A DNA stretch of 53,396 nt from an uncultured Collinsella sp. (GTDB taxonomy: Bacteria > Actinomycetota > Coriobacteriia > Coriobacteriales > Coriobacteriaceae): assembly GCA_900550185.1 (NCBI GenBank), contig URRN01000002.1, positions 1 to 53,396 of the forward strand. The letters are read 5' to 3'. Both the position numbers and the translations under genes were made by a program. Under the pieces are notes generated by a model. It made no database searches. It worked only from the letters and a program-made list of their open reading frames with translations, and had not been told where the DNA came from. Positions 14,275-21,966 of the stretch are shown here, piece after piece; positions within the stretch are counted from its first letter, which is position 1, and each line of letters starts with the position of its first letter.

Positions 14275-14723
14275 ACGCTCGCGAGTTCTTCGTCGCGGCG
14301 CGTGACGCGGTGCAGCGCATCGTCGAGTTCGAGCGAAGGCTCGAGGCGAAGCGCGAGCTGTCGGTCATGCGTGCCCGCAGCGACGGCCCGCGCGGCAAGG
14401 GCGGCGTCACCGACCCGTCGAGGCGCATAGACGACCTCATGGAGTTCGAGGCCGAGTCAGAGCGCGAGCGCAGGCAGGACACCCGCCTCGTGCTGGATGC
14501 GAGCAGCGTTCTCAACGGCTATGCGGCAATCGACCCGAACGGGGCGGCGGTCCTGCGCATGAGGTACCTACAGCTCATGCCGTGGCGCGACATCGCCGAG
14601 ACGACGGGAGCAGAATACGACGCGGTCCGCTCGATTGAGTCGGTCGCGTTCGACAGGATTGACAGCGAGGGCCTTGCCGCGATGCGCGACGGGGTCCTCA
14701 TATCGACAGGAGCAGAACAGTGA
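14271..14723 (+). CDS. Sigma-70 region 4-like phage regulator
   Basis: 150 residues. The C-terminal part (about 85-135) reads DPNGAAVLRMRYLQLMPWRDIAETTG then YDAVRSIESVAFDRI, the pattern of the sigma region 4/ArpU/RinA-like HTH proteins that turn on late genes in Gram-positive phages. The N-terminal half is a charged coiled coil. It starts at ATG 14271 overlapping the previous stop, and the next gene starts inside its own stop. Confidence 0.7.
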   Translation: MNAREFFVAARDAVQRIVEFERRLEAKRELSVMRARSDGPRGKGGVTDPSRRIDDLMEFEAESERERRQDTRLVLDASSVLNGYAAIDPNGAAVLRMRYLQLMPWRDIAETTGAEYDAVRSIESVAFDRIDSEGLAAMRDGVLISTGAEQ

Positions 14724-15157
14724 ACATCAAGTGCAAGGTCGCCAACAGGCGATTCATGCCCAAGCGTATGCACGCCGCGGACGCCGGCGCTGACATGCGG
14801 GCCAACATCGAGGAACCCCTGACCATCCCGAAGGGGAAGATCAAGTGGGTCGACCTCGGTGCCTCGTGCGACATTCCGGAGGGCTACGTCGGCATCCTCG
14901 CCGCACGCTCGGGACTCGGGTGCAAGCACGGTATCACGCTAGCGAACGGCATCGGGGTCATCGACTCCGGCTACCAGGGTCCCAACAAGGCGGCTCTGGT
15001 GAACCTCGGCGACCGCGACTACACCATCCGACCCCACGACCGCGTCTGCCAGCTTCTCATCATCAAGTGCGAGCTTGCCGACTTCACCGAGGTCGATGAG
15101 TTCGAGGCCGAGTCTGAGCGCGGCGAGGGCGGTTATGGCAGCACAGGGAACGAGTAG
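14720..15157 (+). CDS. dut: dUTPase
   Basis: Trimeric dUTP diphosphatase that keeps uracil out of phage DNA and feeds dUMP to thymidylate synthesis. Of 145 residues, motif 1 ADAGADMRA, motif 2 ARSGLG, motif 3 GVIDSGYQG and motif 4 DRVCQL are visible; motif 5 is replaced by the C-terminal GEGGYGSTG. GTG start overlapping the preceding stop. Confidence 0.93.
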   Translation: MNIKCKVANRRFMPKRMHAADAGADMRANIEEPLTIPKGKIKWVDLGASCDIPEGYVGILAARSGLGCKHGITLANGIGVIDSGYQGPNKAALVNLGDRDYTIRPHDRVCQLLIIKCELADFTEVDEFEAESERGEGGYGSTGNE

Positions 15158-15362
15158 GCCGACCGAGCCGCTCGTCCGTGCGCTCACGAGGTACATGAGC
15201 GATAACGACTGCATGTACACGGCCATCTCAAATAAGTGCGGCCTGAGCTACGGGACCGTATTCAACGTCTCCAACGGGATGCAGAACCCGACCTACAGGG
15301 TCATCAAGGCGCTCCACGATGGACTCGGCATCAGCTACGACGAAATGTTTGGTGAGGCGTGA
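15135..15362 (+). CDS. Small XRE-type HTH protein
   Basis: 75 residues: LVRALTRYMSDNDCMYTAIS, then the recognition part CGLSYGTVFNVSNGMQNPTY and LGISYDEMFGEA. It overlaps the end of dut by 23 bases with GAGGGCGG upstream of the ATG. Probably a minor early regulator. Confidence 0.75.
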   Translation: MAAQGTSRPTEPLVRALTRYMSDNDCMYTAISNKCGLSYGTVFNVSNGMQNPTYRVIKALHDGLGISYDEMFGEA

Positions 15363-15631
15363 TGGGATACACGAGCTGCCAGGTGTGCGGTCTGAAGTAC
15401 CGCGGCGGATACGCGAGGATGCGCTGCCCGTCATGCGAGCGCAGGCACGCGGCGATGAAGTCGCGCATATCGCATATCAGGTCCGAGTGCGGGGTCGAAC
15501 CGGTCGCCTGCCCGATCTGCGGAAAGATGACCGGCAGGGACAGCGGCTTCTGCCTGCACCACGAGGCCCAGCACAAGAAGGAGGAGCGCTACCTGCGCTC
15601 ATATAGGGAGGCGAGGGTTGCCAATGGGTAA
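15362..15631 (+). CDS. Zinc-ribbon protein
   Basis: 89 residues with three Cys pairs: CQVCGLKY, CPSCERR and CPICGKMTG. The C-terminus is basic and helical (HHEAQHKKEERYLRSY). Start ATG 15362 (or GTG 15359) overlaps the previous stop. Likely nucleic-acid binding, by composition only. Confidence 0.65.
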   Translation: MGYTSCQVCGLKYRGGYARMRCPSCERRHAAMKSRISHIRSECGVEPVACPICGKMTGRDSGFCLHHEAQHKKEERYLRSYREARVANG

Positions 15632-15797
15632 CGCCAAGACGAGGAAGGTCGTGCTCTGCGACCTGTACTGCACGCTCTCAAAGAGCATCGAGAACCTCAG
15701 TCAGCGACCGACGGCAAAGTTTTCTGGTGCATCGGTTGTGACGGTCCTGAAGAAGATTCAGGACGAGGTCGAGCGTGCGCTGGAGGCCAGCGAGTGA
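15624..15797 (+). CDS. Small hypothetical protein, 57 aa
   Basis: MGNAKTRKVVLCDLYCTL and then a helical end (VVTVLKKIQDEVERALEASE). It overlaps its neighbour on the left by 8 bases and its TGA overlaps the next ATG, so the arrangement fits the compact early operon. A preceding GAGGCGAGGG can serve as ribosome site. Confidence 0.6.
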   Translation: MGNAKTRKVVLCDLYCTLSKSIENLSQRPTAKFSGASVVTVLKKIQDEVERALEASE

Positions 15798-16009
15798 TGG
15801 CGAGGTGCGGGGAGTGCCGCCACTTCAGGGAGTTCTGCTGCGATTACGGCGTCTGCATGGAGGACGTCGAGCGCATCGAGTGCAAGAACCGCGGCGGGAA
15901 CCCGGTGCGTTGGGCTGTGACGCTCGTTTTCGACCGCCTTCCGCATAGGGACGCGCAGGAGGAAATCGAGTGCGTGTCGTATGAGCCGCTCAGCCGGGCC
16001 GTCTGCTAG
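15797..16009 (+). CDS. Small Cys-rich protein (CGECRHF type)
   Basis: 70 residues with CGECRHFREFCCDYGVC and a later C; the same C-x2-C-R-H-F motif opens the protein at 13862. Likely metal-binding. Start ATG 15797 overlaps the preceding stop (GTG 15794 is also possible). Confidence 0.65.
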   Translation: MARCGECRHFREFCCDYGVCMEDVERIECKNRGGNPVRWAVTLVFDRLPHRDAQEEIECVSYEPLSRAVC

Positions 16010-16011
16010 AC

Positions 16012-16278
16012 ATGGGGTGGCGCGACTACGACCTCCGCGCAGACGACTTCACGGAGCTGACATTTACGGGCGACCCGGCCTCGTGCCTGTGCTCAACGGA
16101 TGTCGTCGGCTCCAATACGTTCTGCTCGCTGTGCAACGCGTGGTGCAACTGCATGAAGCGCGGGTGCTTCATCACGCCGGACGGCAGGGCGGCGAAATCA
16201 GATAACAGCCCGGATGCAATGGAGCGCCGGGTCAAACGATGGAGGGAAAGGGGTGCAGGTGCCTGTACCAATCACTGA
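16012..16278 (+). CDS. Small Cys-rich protein
   Basis: 88 residues with a dense Cys cluster: CLCSTDVV, CSLCNAWCNCMKRGC, and a basic C-terminal helix (MERRVKRWRERG). Not recognised. It overlaps the next gene by 26 bases. Confidence 0.6.
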   Translation: MGWRDYDLRADDFTELTFTGDPASCLCSTDVVGSNTFCSLCNAWCNCMKRGCFITPDGRAAKSDNSPDAMERRVKRWRERGAGACTNH

Positions 16279-16579
16279 AATAAGGGGCCATGACGGCAGC
16301 GTCACCAAGATTGATTGCCGGTACGCCTCGCACTACAGGCGCGGCGGGATGCAGACTGCCGACAAGATTGAGGCAGTTGCCAAGCTGCTCGGACAGAGCG
16401 GAATGGTCGGCGGCGATCAAATTGCCGACGTGGCCCACGGCCTCAAGTATTTCGCCCGCGCCGGGCTGAAAGACGACTACGACCTGGACATTTACAAGTG
16501 TGCCGACTGGCTTCATCGCCTGATTACGGGCCAATTCCTGAACGAAGTGGAGGATGAGAGTGGGAGCGGGGAGAAATAA
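16253..16579 (+). CDS. DUF3310-like protein
   Basis: 108 residues with ASHYRRGGMQTADKIEAVA, GDQIADVAHGLKYFARAG and a closing YKCADWLHRLI: the pattern of DUF3310 phage proteins, which include T7 gp1.7, a nucleotide kinase. Start GTG 16253 has GGAGGGAAAGG upstream. The nucleotide role is an inference from the family and from dut and dCMP-type neighbours. Confidence 0.75.
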   Translation: MQVPVPITEIRGHDGSVTKIDCRYASHYRRGGMQTADKIEAVAKLLGQSGMVGGDQIADVAHGLKYFARAGLKDDYDLDIYKCADWLHRLITGQFLNEVEDESGSGEK

Positions 16580-17018
16580 GCCCATCGCCGGCAACAGCAG
16601 GGGCGGAAATCTCTGGTGCGATGACGAGAAAGGCTACTACGGAACGTGCTACAGGGCCACGACCGGGAAGATTGACAGAAAGCGCTTCCCGAAGGCCGAC
16701 CGCCAGAAGGCAATCGCCGAGTGGACCGAGTGGTGCAAAGGGGTGCGGACCGCCGAGTACGAGAAGATGGCGGCCCGCTGCAAATTGAAGGACGAGAAGG
16801 CGGCTGCAACCGCCACCAAGGAGGCCTCCAACATGGAGAAGAATACCACTGAAACCAGCAACATGTACGTCCTGACCGTAGTCGGCGGAGCGCCGATCTA
16901 CTGGTTCGACAGCGAGGACAAGGCCTTCGCCGTGTGCGACGCCCTGACCGCCGCGGCCGAGGCGTCCGGTTTCGCCGCCAAGTACGACGTAACCGTCATC
17001 AAGAAGTGGGTGGCGTAG
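16554..17018 (+). CDS. Hypothetical phage protein
   Basis: 154 residues. The first 85 hold a WC..EKGYYGTCYRAT segment and basic residues; an Ala/Lys-rich linker follows (about 80-100), then a small alpha/beta part (YVLTVVGGAPIYWFDSEDKAF). The two parts could be separate domains. It overlaps its left neighbour by 26 bases. No family recognised. Confidence 0.6.
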   Translation: MRVGAGRNKPIAGNSRGGNLWCDDEKGYYGTCYRATTGKIDRKRFPKADRQKAIAEWTEWCKGVRTAEYEKMAARCKLKDEKAAATATKEASNMEKNTTETSNMYVLTVVGGAPIYWFDSEDKAFAVCDALTAAAEASGFAAKYDVTVIKKWVA

Positions 17019-17041
17019 TGCAACGCGTTGTAGGAGGAGAG

Positions 17042-17455
17042 ATGATTCAGCTTCCCAGGGATGCCGAGGGGCGCGAGATTCCGCTGGACACCTCAGAACT
17101 GCTTATCGCCGACGGGACTAAAGTCCCTGTCGTGAGGTTCGAGTACGAATACCGCAGCTCAGACCAATCTGGCACTTGGTTTGTAAAAGTCGAGCGCACG
17201 CCGGGCGAATACTTGAATTTGCACACCAGTGACGTGCACCTCACAGCGGTCGACAGCTGGGGGAGGCTGCTAGGTGATTTGAATAAAACAAAAACCGATA
17301 CAGAACACGAAAAAGTGGCCCCGTGCGCTTGGTTCAACCCGGGTTATATCACCCTCGATTGCAATAACTGCCGAGGCTTCAAAAAGACCGATTGTTCTAC
17401 GGTCATGCTCGCCGAAATCATCGACCGTATCGTCAAACTGAGGAGCAAGAGCTGA
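17042..17455 (+). CDS. Hypothetical protein with C-terminal Cys module
   Basis: 137 residues; strong GTAGGAGGAGAG before ATG 17042. The last 40 residues contain YITLDCNNCRGFKKTDC followed by a helix IIDRIVKL. The same C-x2-C-x6-7-C plus helix arrangement ends the next gene product, so the two are tandem relatives. They precede the radical SAM gene with overlapping starts. Confidence 0.65.
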   Translation: MIQLPRDAEGREIPLDTSELLIADGTKVPVVRFEYEYRSSDQSGTWFVKVERTPGEYLNLHTSDVHLTAVDSWGRLLGDLNKTKTDTEHEKVAPCAWFNPGYITLDCNNCRGFKKTDCSTVMLAEIIDRIVKLRSKS

Positions 17456-17856
17456 TGATTGAACTTAACCAGCCGGTCGACATGAACGGCGTTGATATTC
17501 CGATTGGCACCGGCTGCCTGTACGACGAGCAGGGCAACGAGCACGAGGTCCAGGAGTGGGTGTACAACCAGACTACTAGGAAGTGGTCCTTCAAGTCGGA
17601 AGGTTCCGACGGCTACGACCCTGGCCTGTTCTGCGTCTCCAAGCCGGCAGGCGGAAACAGCAGAAAGAGGCTGCTGCAAGACTTGCGTATTGCCGAGTTT
17701 ACGGCTCGGAATGACGGGATGTGGTGCTGCACGTATCTTGGGCGCGGATATTTCCATTGTGATGGATGCCCCGCCGACGACAACTGCGCTGGCTATGTCA
17801 TTTCGGACATCGCGGCACGCGTCCGCGCCGTCTTTGGCGGTGAGCAGGATGCCTAA
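17455..17856 (+). CDS. Hypothetical protein with C-terminal Cys module, paralogue
   Basis: 133 residues; ATG 17455 overlaps the preceding stop. The N-terminal half has Gly/Asp-rich strands (VDIPIGTGCLYDEQGNEHEV); the C-terminus has YFHCDGCPADDNCAGYVIS and a helix DIAARVRAV, parallel to its left neighbour. Three or four close Cys suggest zinc or an Fe-S site. It overlaps the radical SAM gene by 8 bases. Confidence 0.65.
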   Translation: MIELNQPVDMNGVDIPIGTGCLYDEQGNEHEVQEWVYNQTTRKWSFKSEGSDGYDPGLFCVSKPAGGNSRKRLLQDLRIAEFTARNDGMWCCTYLGRGYFHCDGCPADDNCAGYVISDIAARVRAVFGGEQDA

Positions 17857-18574
17857 CCGCAACTATTCCGTCATCACCAACTTCGGGTGCCACTACCAGT
17901 GCCCGTACTGCATCACCAAGCAGACCGGTATGGCCCTGCCAGAGACTGACACACTGGCTGTGTCGAAAACCTTGCGCAACCTGCTGCGAGATGACTACAT
18001 TGAGTTCCTCAGTTTCTCCGGAGGCGGCGACCCGATGCACGGCATTGTGACCGACAAGACGCGTGCCGCGTGGTACTCCATGACGCAAGAGATCTGCTAT
18101 TGGTTCTCCATCTATACGGAGATGCACACGAGTGCCGAGACGCTCCGCCAATACATGCACGACGACGGCGTTATGCGTCTCCTGACTGGCTTCGACCGCG
18201 TCGTCTACCATTGTAGGACCGTCGAGGACCTGTCTCGCGTGAATAGGGCATTCTTGCACCACAAGGACTTCCGTTGGTATTTTCCCAGGATTCGTGCCGT
18301 GTTTGTCGTCACCTCGCAAGCAACAGCTGAAACTGTCGAGGAAATCGCGGAGGCGTTCCGAGGCTGCTCGGCCGTCGATGAGTTGACGTTCCGCCAGATG
18401 GTCGATGGAGATTTCACACCGGATGACACGCTCCGTGATTACCTGCTCGATGGGCACCGCGAGGGCCGCTGGCACTACACGGAGCAGGGCGACTACAACC
18501 GCTACATCGTCAACGACAAAGTGTATGACCGCTTCGAGGACATCGCCCTCGCCTACAGCCGACAGGAGGACTGA
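17849..18574 (+). CDS. Radical SAM enzyme, substrate unknown
   Basis: 241 residues. C14, C18 and C21 in FGCHYQCPYC form the CxxxCxxC site for the 4Fe-4S cluster that cleaves S-adenosylmethionine, and FSGGGDPM near residues 55-62 takes the place of the usual GGE motif. The rest of the core is alpha/beta (FDRVVYHCRTVEDL; IRAVFVVTSQA). No SPASM or other auxiliary-cluster domain is seen. ATG 17849 is inside the upstream gene's end, so translation is coupled. The organism is a gut anaerobe, in which such enzymes work well. The substrate could be a nucleotide, RNA or peptide; nothing here decides it. Confidence 0.85.
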   Translation: MPNRNYSVITNFGCHYQCPYCITKQTGMALPETDTLAVSKTLRNLLRDDYIEFLSFSGGGDPMHGIVTDKTRAAWYSMTQEICYWFSIYTEMHTSAETLRQYMHDDGVMRLLTGFDRVVYHCRTVEDLSRVNRAFLHHKDFRWYFPRIRAVFVVTSQATAETVEEIAEAFRGCSAVDELTFRQMVDGDFTPDDTLRDYLLDGHREGRWHYTEQGDYNRYIVNDKVYDRFEDIALAYSRQED

Positions 18575-18798
18575 TGGACAACGAGGAGATTGCCGCCAAG
18601 GCGCGGCTCGCCGCCGACTTCATGAACGACCTGAGTGGACGCATCGAGGCCCGCGAGGACTGGATTACGTCCCTGCACCTTGAGAGCGATTTTCATGTCC
18701 CAGCGAGCCTCAGCAAGACGCGCCTGCTCGAGTCAATCCGCATGGAGCGCTCGATGCTGCTCGAGCTTTACAAGATGGTGGAGGTGGATGACAGGTGA
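18574..18798 (+). CDS. Small hypothetical helical protein
   Basis: 74 residues, mostly helical (DNEEIAAKARLAADFMNDL; LLESIRMERSMLLELYKM). Start ATG overlaps the stop of the radical SAM gene (TGATG). No family recognised. Confidence 0.65.
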   Translation: MDNEEIAAKARLAADFMNDLSGRIEAREDWITSLHLESDFHVPASLSKTRLLESIRMERSMLLELYKMVEVDDR

Positions 18799-19139
18799 TT
18801 ACCGATAAAGAGCGTCGCGAGGTGGCAAATAAATTGTGGGAGCGCACCAAGCATAAGCTAGCCAAGGGCGAGAGTATGCAACATATGTTCAGTGAGACTC
18901 TCGGTGTGTACCGTACGTATGACTACGGAGAATTTGGCCTGGTCAAGGAGTCCGCGACGTGGAAGAACATCGTCAACCTCCTTGCCGATCTCATCGACCG
19001 CCCGACCACCACGCGCCACGGCAAGTTCAAGACCAAGTACGGTAGGGAAACCCCGTGTTGCGAGGTCTGCGGCTACTCAATCGGCGATATGCGGTGGAAC
19101 CATTGTCCTAAGTGTGGGGCGGCGATTGTCGATGATTAG
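18795..19139 (+). CDS. Hypothetical protein with zinc ribbon (paralogue 1)
   Basis: 114 residues. Begins MITDKERREVANKLWERT, middle segment IVNLLADLIDRP, and ends with a zinc ribbon CCEVCGYSIGDMRWNHCPKCGA. The same order (ERREVA helix, ADLID segment, C-terminal ribbon) recurs in the next gene. Start GTG 18795 overlaps the preceding stop region. Confidence 0.68.
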   Translation: MITDKERREVANKLWERTKHKLAKGESMQHMFSETLGVYRTYDYGEFGLVKESATWKNIVNLLADLIDRPTTTRHGKFKTKYGRETPCCEVCGYSIGDMRWNHCPKCGAAIVDD

Positions 19140-19467
19140 TGATGAAGAGCGTCGCGAGGTAGCGAAGAGGTTACGCGAGATCTCATACAAGCCCGGGTGG
19201 TCACTTGGCGATTGGTGGTTGCGTGTTCATGGGGCCGTGGTCGGCTCCGAACACTGCCTGTGTCCCCAAGAGGACGTGGCTGTAATCGCCGACCTAATCG
19301 ACCCCGGCGTCTGTCACAACGTTTACGACGAGAACGAGATTGGTGCCTGCGTAAACGGCTTCGAGTGCTCCGCCTGTGGTTGTGTGGTCGAGGATTGCGA
19401 AGGTTACTACGTTAAAGGCGAGTGGAATCGGTGCCCGAAGTGCGCAAGGATGGTTGCCGATGATTAG
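19132..19467 (+). CDS. Hypothetical protein with zinc ribbon (paralogue 2)
   Basis: 111 residues. MISDEERREVAKRLREIS, then VAVIADLIDPGVC and a ribbon CSACGCVVEDCEGYY...WNRCPKCARM (cited in parts). Clearly related to the gene before it. It overlaps that gene by 8 bases and the next one by 8 bases. Confidence 0.68.
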   Translation: MISDEERREVAKRLREISYKPGWSLGDWWLRVHGAVVGSEHCLCPQEDVAVIADLIDPGVCHNVYDENEIGACVNGFECSACGCVVEDCEGYYVKGEWNRCPKCARMVADD

Positions 19468-19912
19468 CGAACGCGAACGCCGTGACATTATCGCGGCCCT
19501 CAAGAGCATCATCTTCCTCGAGGATGACGAGACGGGTGAGGAGTACTGCGAGGTCGGCGACATCCTAGACGCCCTCGATATTCACCCGGAACTTGGCGAG
19601 TACCTCTACCACGACGACGTGGAGCGCCTAGTCGATATTGTCGACGCTAAGTGGAGCCATGGGTTCGTCCCCATGCTCAAGTCGTCCGTCAGGTCGCACA
19701 GGTACAGGCTCAACGCGAAGGCGCTGAAAATCTGGATGATTGAGAACGACATGACCTGCAAGCGCTTGGGCGAGATGCTCGGAGTCGCATCCATGACGAT
19801 CAGCAATTGGATTAACAATGGAGTCGAGCCTCGCGTCGGAGCCGTTCTTGCACTCGCCAGCGTCACCGGAATGGACATTTACGACCTGATGGAGGTAGCC
19901 GATGAGTTCTGA
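19460..19912 (+). CDS. HTH protein with paralogue N-terminus
   Basis: 150 residues. The start MISERERRDIIAALKSI echoes the two preceding genes, but the ribbon is absent; after about residue 85 there is an XRE-type HTH (MTCKRLGEMLGVASMTISNW, then GAVLALASVTGMDIYDL). It looks like a fusion of the shared N-terminal module to a DNA-binding domain. Possibly a regulator within the early operon. Confidence 0.68.
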   Translation: MISERERRDIIAALKSIIFLEDDETGEEYCEVGDILDALDIHPELGEYLYHDDVERLVDIVDAKWSHGFVPMLKSSVRSHRYRLNAKALKIWMIENDMTCKRLGEMLGVASMTISNWINNGVEPRVGAVLALASVTGMDIYDLMEVADEF

Positions 19913-20273
19913 TGCCATCAAGGAGATTGCCAACCAGCTCGGCGTAGGTGCCGACTACCTGCTCGCGCATCTGTCGGAGTTCGCCCCGAAGTGGGCGGCC
20001 ATGCAGGTCGCAAAGAGTGGGGTTATGTGCGTGCTTATGGCTATCACGCTCGCCGTCTCGGCGTATCTGCTTGTAAAAGCGATGAGGTCGTATAGGGAGA
20101 GCGGTCTTGATTACGACAGGGAGAACGAATCTTGCGCGATGGTACTGGCGTTTGGCACCGTTGCGATCTGCGCTCTCATTTTTCTCTCCATCTCGGCGAC
20201 TAACATCGCGACGCACGTCGCGTCGCCCGAGGCCGCCATGGTCGGCGACGTGCTTGAGGCGATGAAAGACTGA
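19902..20273 (+). CDS. Two-pass membrane protein
   Basis: 123 residues with hydrophobic segments at about 40-60 (GVMCVLMAITLAVSAYLLV) and 82-104 (MVLAFGTVAICALIFLSISA). The N-terminus is amphipathic. It overlaps the HTH gene by 11 bases. Small prophage membrane proteins of this kind sometimes exclude superinfecting phage, but nothing in the sequence proves it. Confidence 0.65.
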   Translation: MSSDAIKEIANQLGVGADYLLAHLSEFAPKWAAMQVAKSGVMCVLMAITLAVSAYLLVKAMRSYRESGLDYDRENESCAMVLAFGTVAICALIFLSISATNIATHVASPEAAMVGDVLEAMKD

Positions 20274-20318
20274 CATGCAACTGGGTGAAAACTAGATTTT
20301 ATTGATAGGGGGTAAGGC

Positions 20319-21113
20319 ATGGCGGAGAGGCGAATGTTCTCGAAGTCCATCGTCGAGTCGGACTCGTTCATGGACATGCCGTGCTCGGCGCAGTCGCTGT
20401 ACCTCCACCTCGGCATGGCGGCGGACGACTGGGGGTTCATCAACAACCCCAGGGCCGTCCGCCGCATGTGCGGGGCCTCGGAGGACGACCTGCGCCTGCT
20501 GGCGTCGAAGAAGTTCATCCTGGAGTTCCCGTCGGGCGCTGCTGTCATCAAGGCGTGGTGGATCAACAACTACGTCCCAGCGGACCGCCGGCACGCGACT
20601 CGGTACCAAAAAGAGTTAGCCATGTGCTACATTGACGAGAACAAGTCGTACACTTTGCGCGACACTGGCGTCCGACCTGCGGATATATTCACTTTGCCGA
20701 AGCCTGTATACAAATTGTATACAGAGGATAGGTTAGGTAAGGATAGGTTAGGAGAGGGTAGTAACTCCTCTAAGGTTGACACTCAGCCTGATCCCGAACG
20801 TATTCCCGCGTCCGCGGGGCCGGGCGGCGATGCCGCCGCGGCGAGCGCCAAGGGGAAGCCGAAACCGCAGAAGCACAGGCACGGCGAGAACGGCAACGTC
20901 CTGCTCACCGACGACGAGCTTGCCAAGCTCAAGGAGCGCTTCCCCGACTGGTCCGAGCGCATCGACAACCTGAGCTGGTACCTGTCGTCCACGGGCAAGT
21001 CGTACAAGTCGCACTACAGCACCATCCTCAACTGGGCGAGGCGCGATGGCGCGAAGGCCAGGCCGGCCCGCATGGACAGCGCGGTCCTCAGCGCACTGGA
21101 CTCGGTGATGTGA
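20319..21113 (+). CDS. Phage replication initiator (replisome organiser-like)
   Basis: 264 residues. The N-terminal 110 residues (MFSKSIVESDSFMDMPCSAQ, LYLHLGMAADDWGFI, WWINNYVPADR) form the winged-helix replisome organiser domain found in Gram-positive phages. A Pro/Ala/Lys-rich linker spans about 150-190, and a C-terminal region has WSERIDNLSWYLSSTG. It probably binds the phage origin and recruits the DnaC-like loader encoded next. TAGGGGG lies before the ATG. Confidence 0.82.
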   Translation: MAERRMFSKSIVESDSFMDMPCSAQSLYLHLGMAADDWGFINNPRAVRRMCGASEDDLRLLASKKFILEFPSGAAVIKAWWINNYVPADRRHATRYQKELAMCYIDENKSYTLRDTGVRPADIFTLPKPVYKLYTEDRLGKDRLGEGSNSSKVDTQPDPERIPASAGPGGDAAAASAKGKPKPQKHRHGENGNVLLTDDELAKLKERFPDWSERIDNLSWYLSSTGKSYKSHYSTILNWARRDGAKARPARMDSAVLSALDSVM

Positions 21114-21114
21114 C

Positions 21115-21798
21115 GTGGACGTCGAGATGTGCCCCAAGTGCGGCCACCCCGTCGAGCGCGTCGTATACGACGGGACCCGCCCGGTGAAGGTCCCGGTGAA
21201 ATGCCGGTGCGCCTCGCTTAAGGCCCGCGCCGAGACGGCGTTCGTCGCCCCGGAGATGCGCCTGATGGACTTCGCCCACGACGACGGGAAGTACGGCGGC
21301 GACCTCGTCGACAAGTGCCGTAGGTACGCCGCCACGCTGCCGGCCCAGAGGAACGGGCTGCTCCTGTTCGGCCCGCCCGACAGCGGCAAGACGTTTCTCG
21401 CCTGCTGCATCGCCAACGAGGCGCTCGACCGCGGGATGCGCGTCGTGTGCCGCTCGATGCCGTGGGTGCTGAGCCGCAGGTACGACGAGGTTCCGACGGC
21501 CGTCCGCCTTCTCACCGACGCGGAGCTGCTGGTCCTCGACGACCTCGGGGCCGAGCGCACCAGCAGCTTCGGCAAGGAGACGGTCTACAGCATCGTCGAC
21601 ATGCGCTACCAGCTGCACCGCCCGACCATCGTCACGAGCAACCTCACGAGGGAGCAGCTGGCGGGGGAGGGCGACGTGGCCGACAGGCGCACGTACAACC
21701 GCATCCTGGGCATGTGCCGCCCGCTCAAGGTCGACACGGGCAGGCACCGCATGACCCGCGACGTGTACGCCGAGATGGACAAGTCGTTCGGGTGGTAA
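21115..21798 (+). CDS. DnaC/IstB-like helicase loader ATPase
   Basis: 227 residues. N-terminal Cys pairs (C6, C9, C30, C32) form a small zinc site; AAA+ core with Walker A GPPDSGKT (86-93), Walker B LLVLDDLGAE and sensor 1 IVTSNLT; arginine finger region DRRTYNRILGMC. Such proteins deliver the replicative helicase to the origin. GTG start one base after the initiator stop. A strong hairpin begins 8 bases after its stop. Confidence 0.88.
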   Translation: MDVEMCPKCGHPVERVVYDGTRPVKVPVKCRCASLKARAETAFVAPEMRLMDFAHDDGKYGGDLVDKCRRYAATLPAQRNGLLLFGPPDSGKTFLACCIANEALDRGMRVVCRSMPWVLSRRYDEVPTAVRLLTDAELLVLDDLGAERTSSFGKETVYSIVDMRYQLHRPTIVTSNLTREQLAGEGDVADRRTYNRILGMCRPLKVDTGRHRMTRDVYAEMDKSFGW

Positions 21799-21806
21799 GG
21801 CGGGAA

Positions 21807-21836
21807 CCGGGGGCCGGAACCGAAATCGGCCCCCGG
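21807..21836 (+). terminator. GC-rich hairpin after the helicase loader gene
   Basis: Perfect 10-bp stem CCGGGGGCCG (21807-21816) / CGGCCCCCGG (21827-21836) with a 10-base loop. No T-run follows, so intrinsic termination would be weak; it may also isolate the adjacent hexamer array. Confidence 0.5.
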
Positions 21837-21946
21837 AACCGAAATCGAAATCGAAATCGAAATCGGAAATCAAAATCGGAAAATGGAATCGAAATCGAAA
21901 TCAAAATCACAATTTGAAAATCGAAATCAAAATTGAAATCGAAATC
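21822..21946. repeat. GAAATC hexamer array, candidate replication origin
   Basis: At least ten GAAATC units, four in perfect tandem at 21841-21864, with variant units (AAAATC, GGAATC, AAAATT) between. It is AT-rich and purine-biased on one strand inside a GC-rich phage and lies right after the initiator/loader pair, where siphophages often have their origin. The binding protein is not known. Confidence 0.55.
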
Positions 21947-21966
21947 GCGCACCGCGACTGAGTTGG

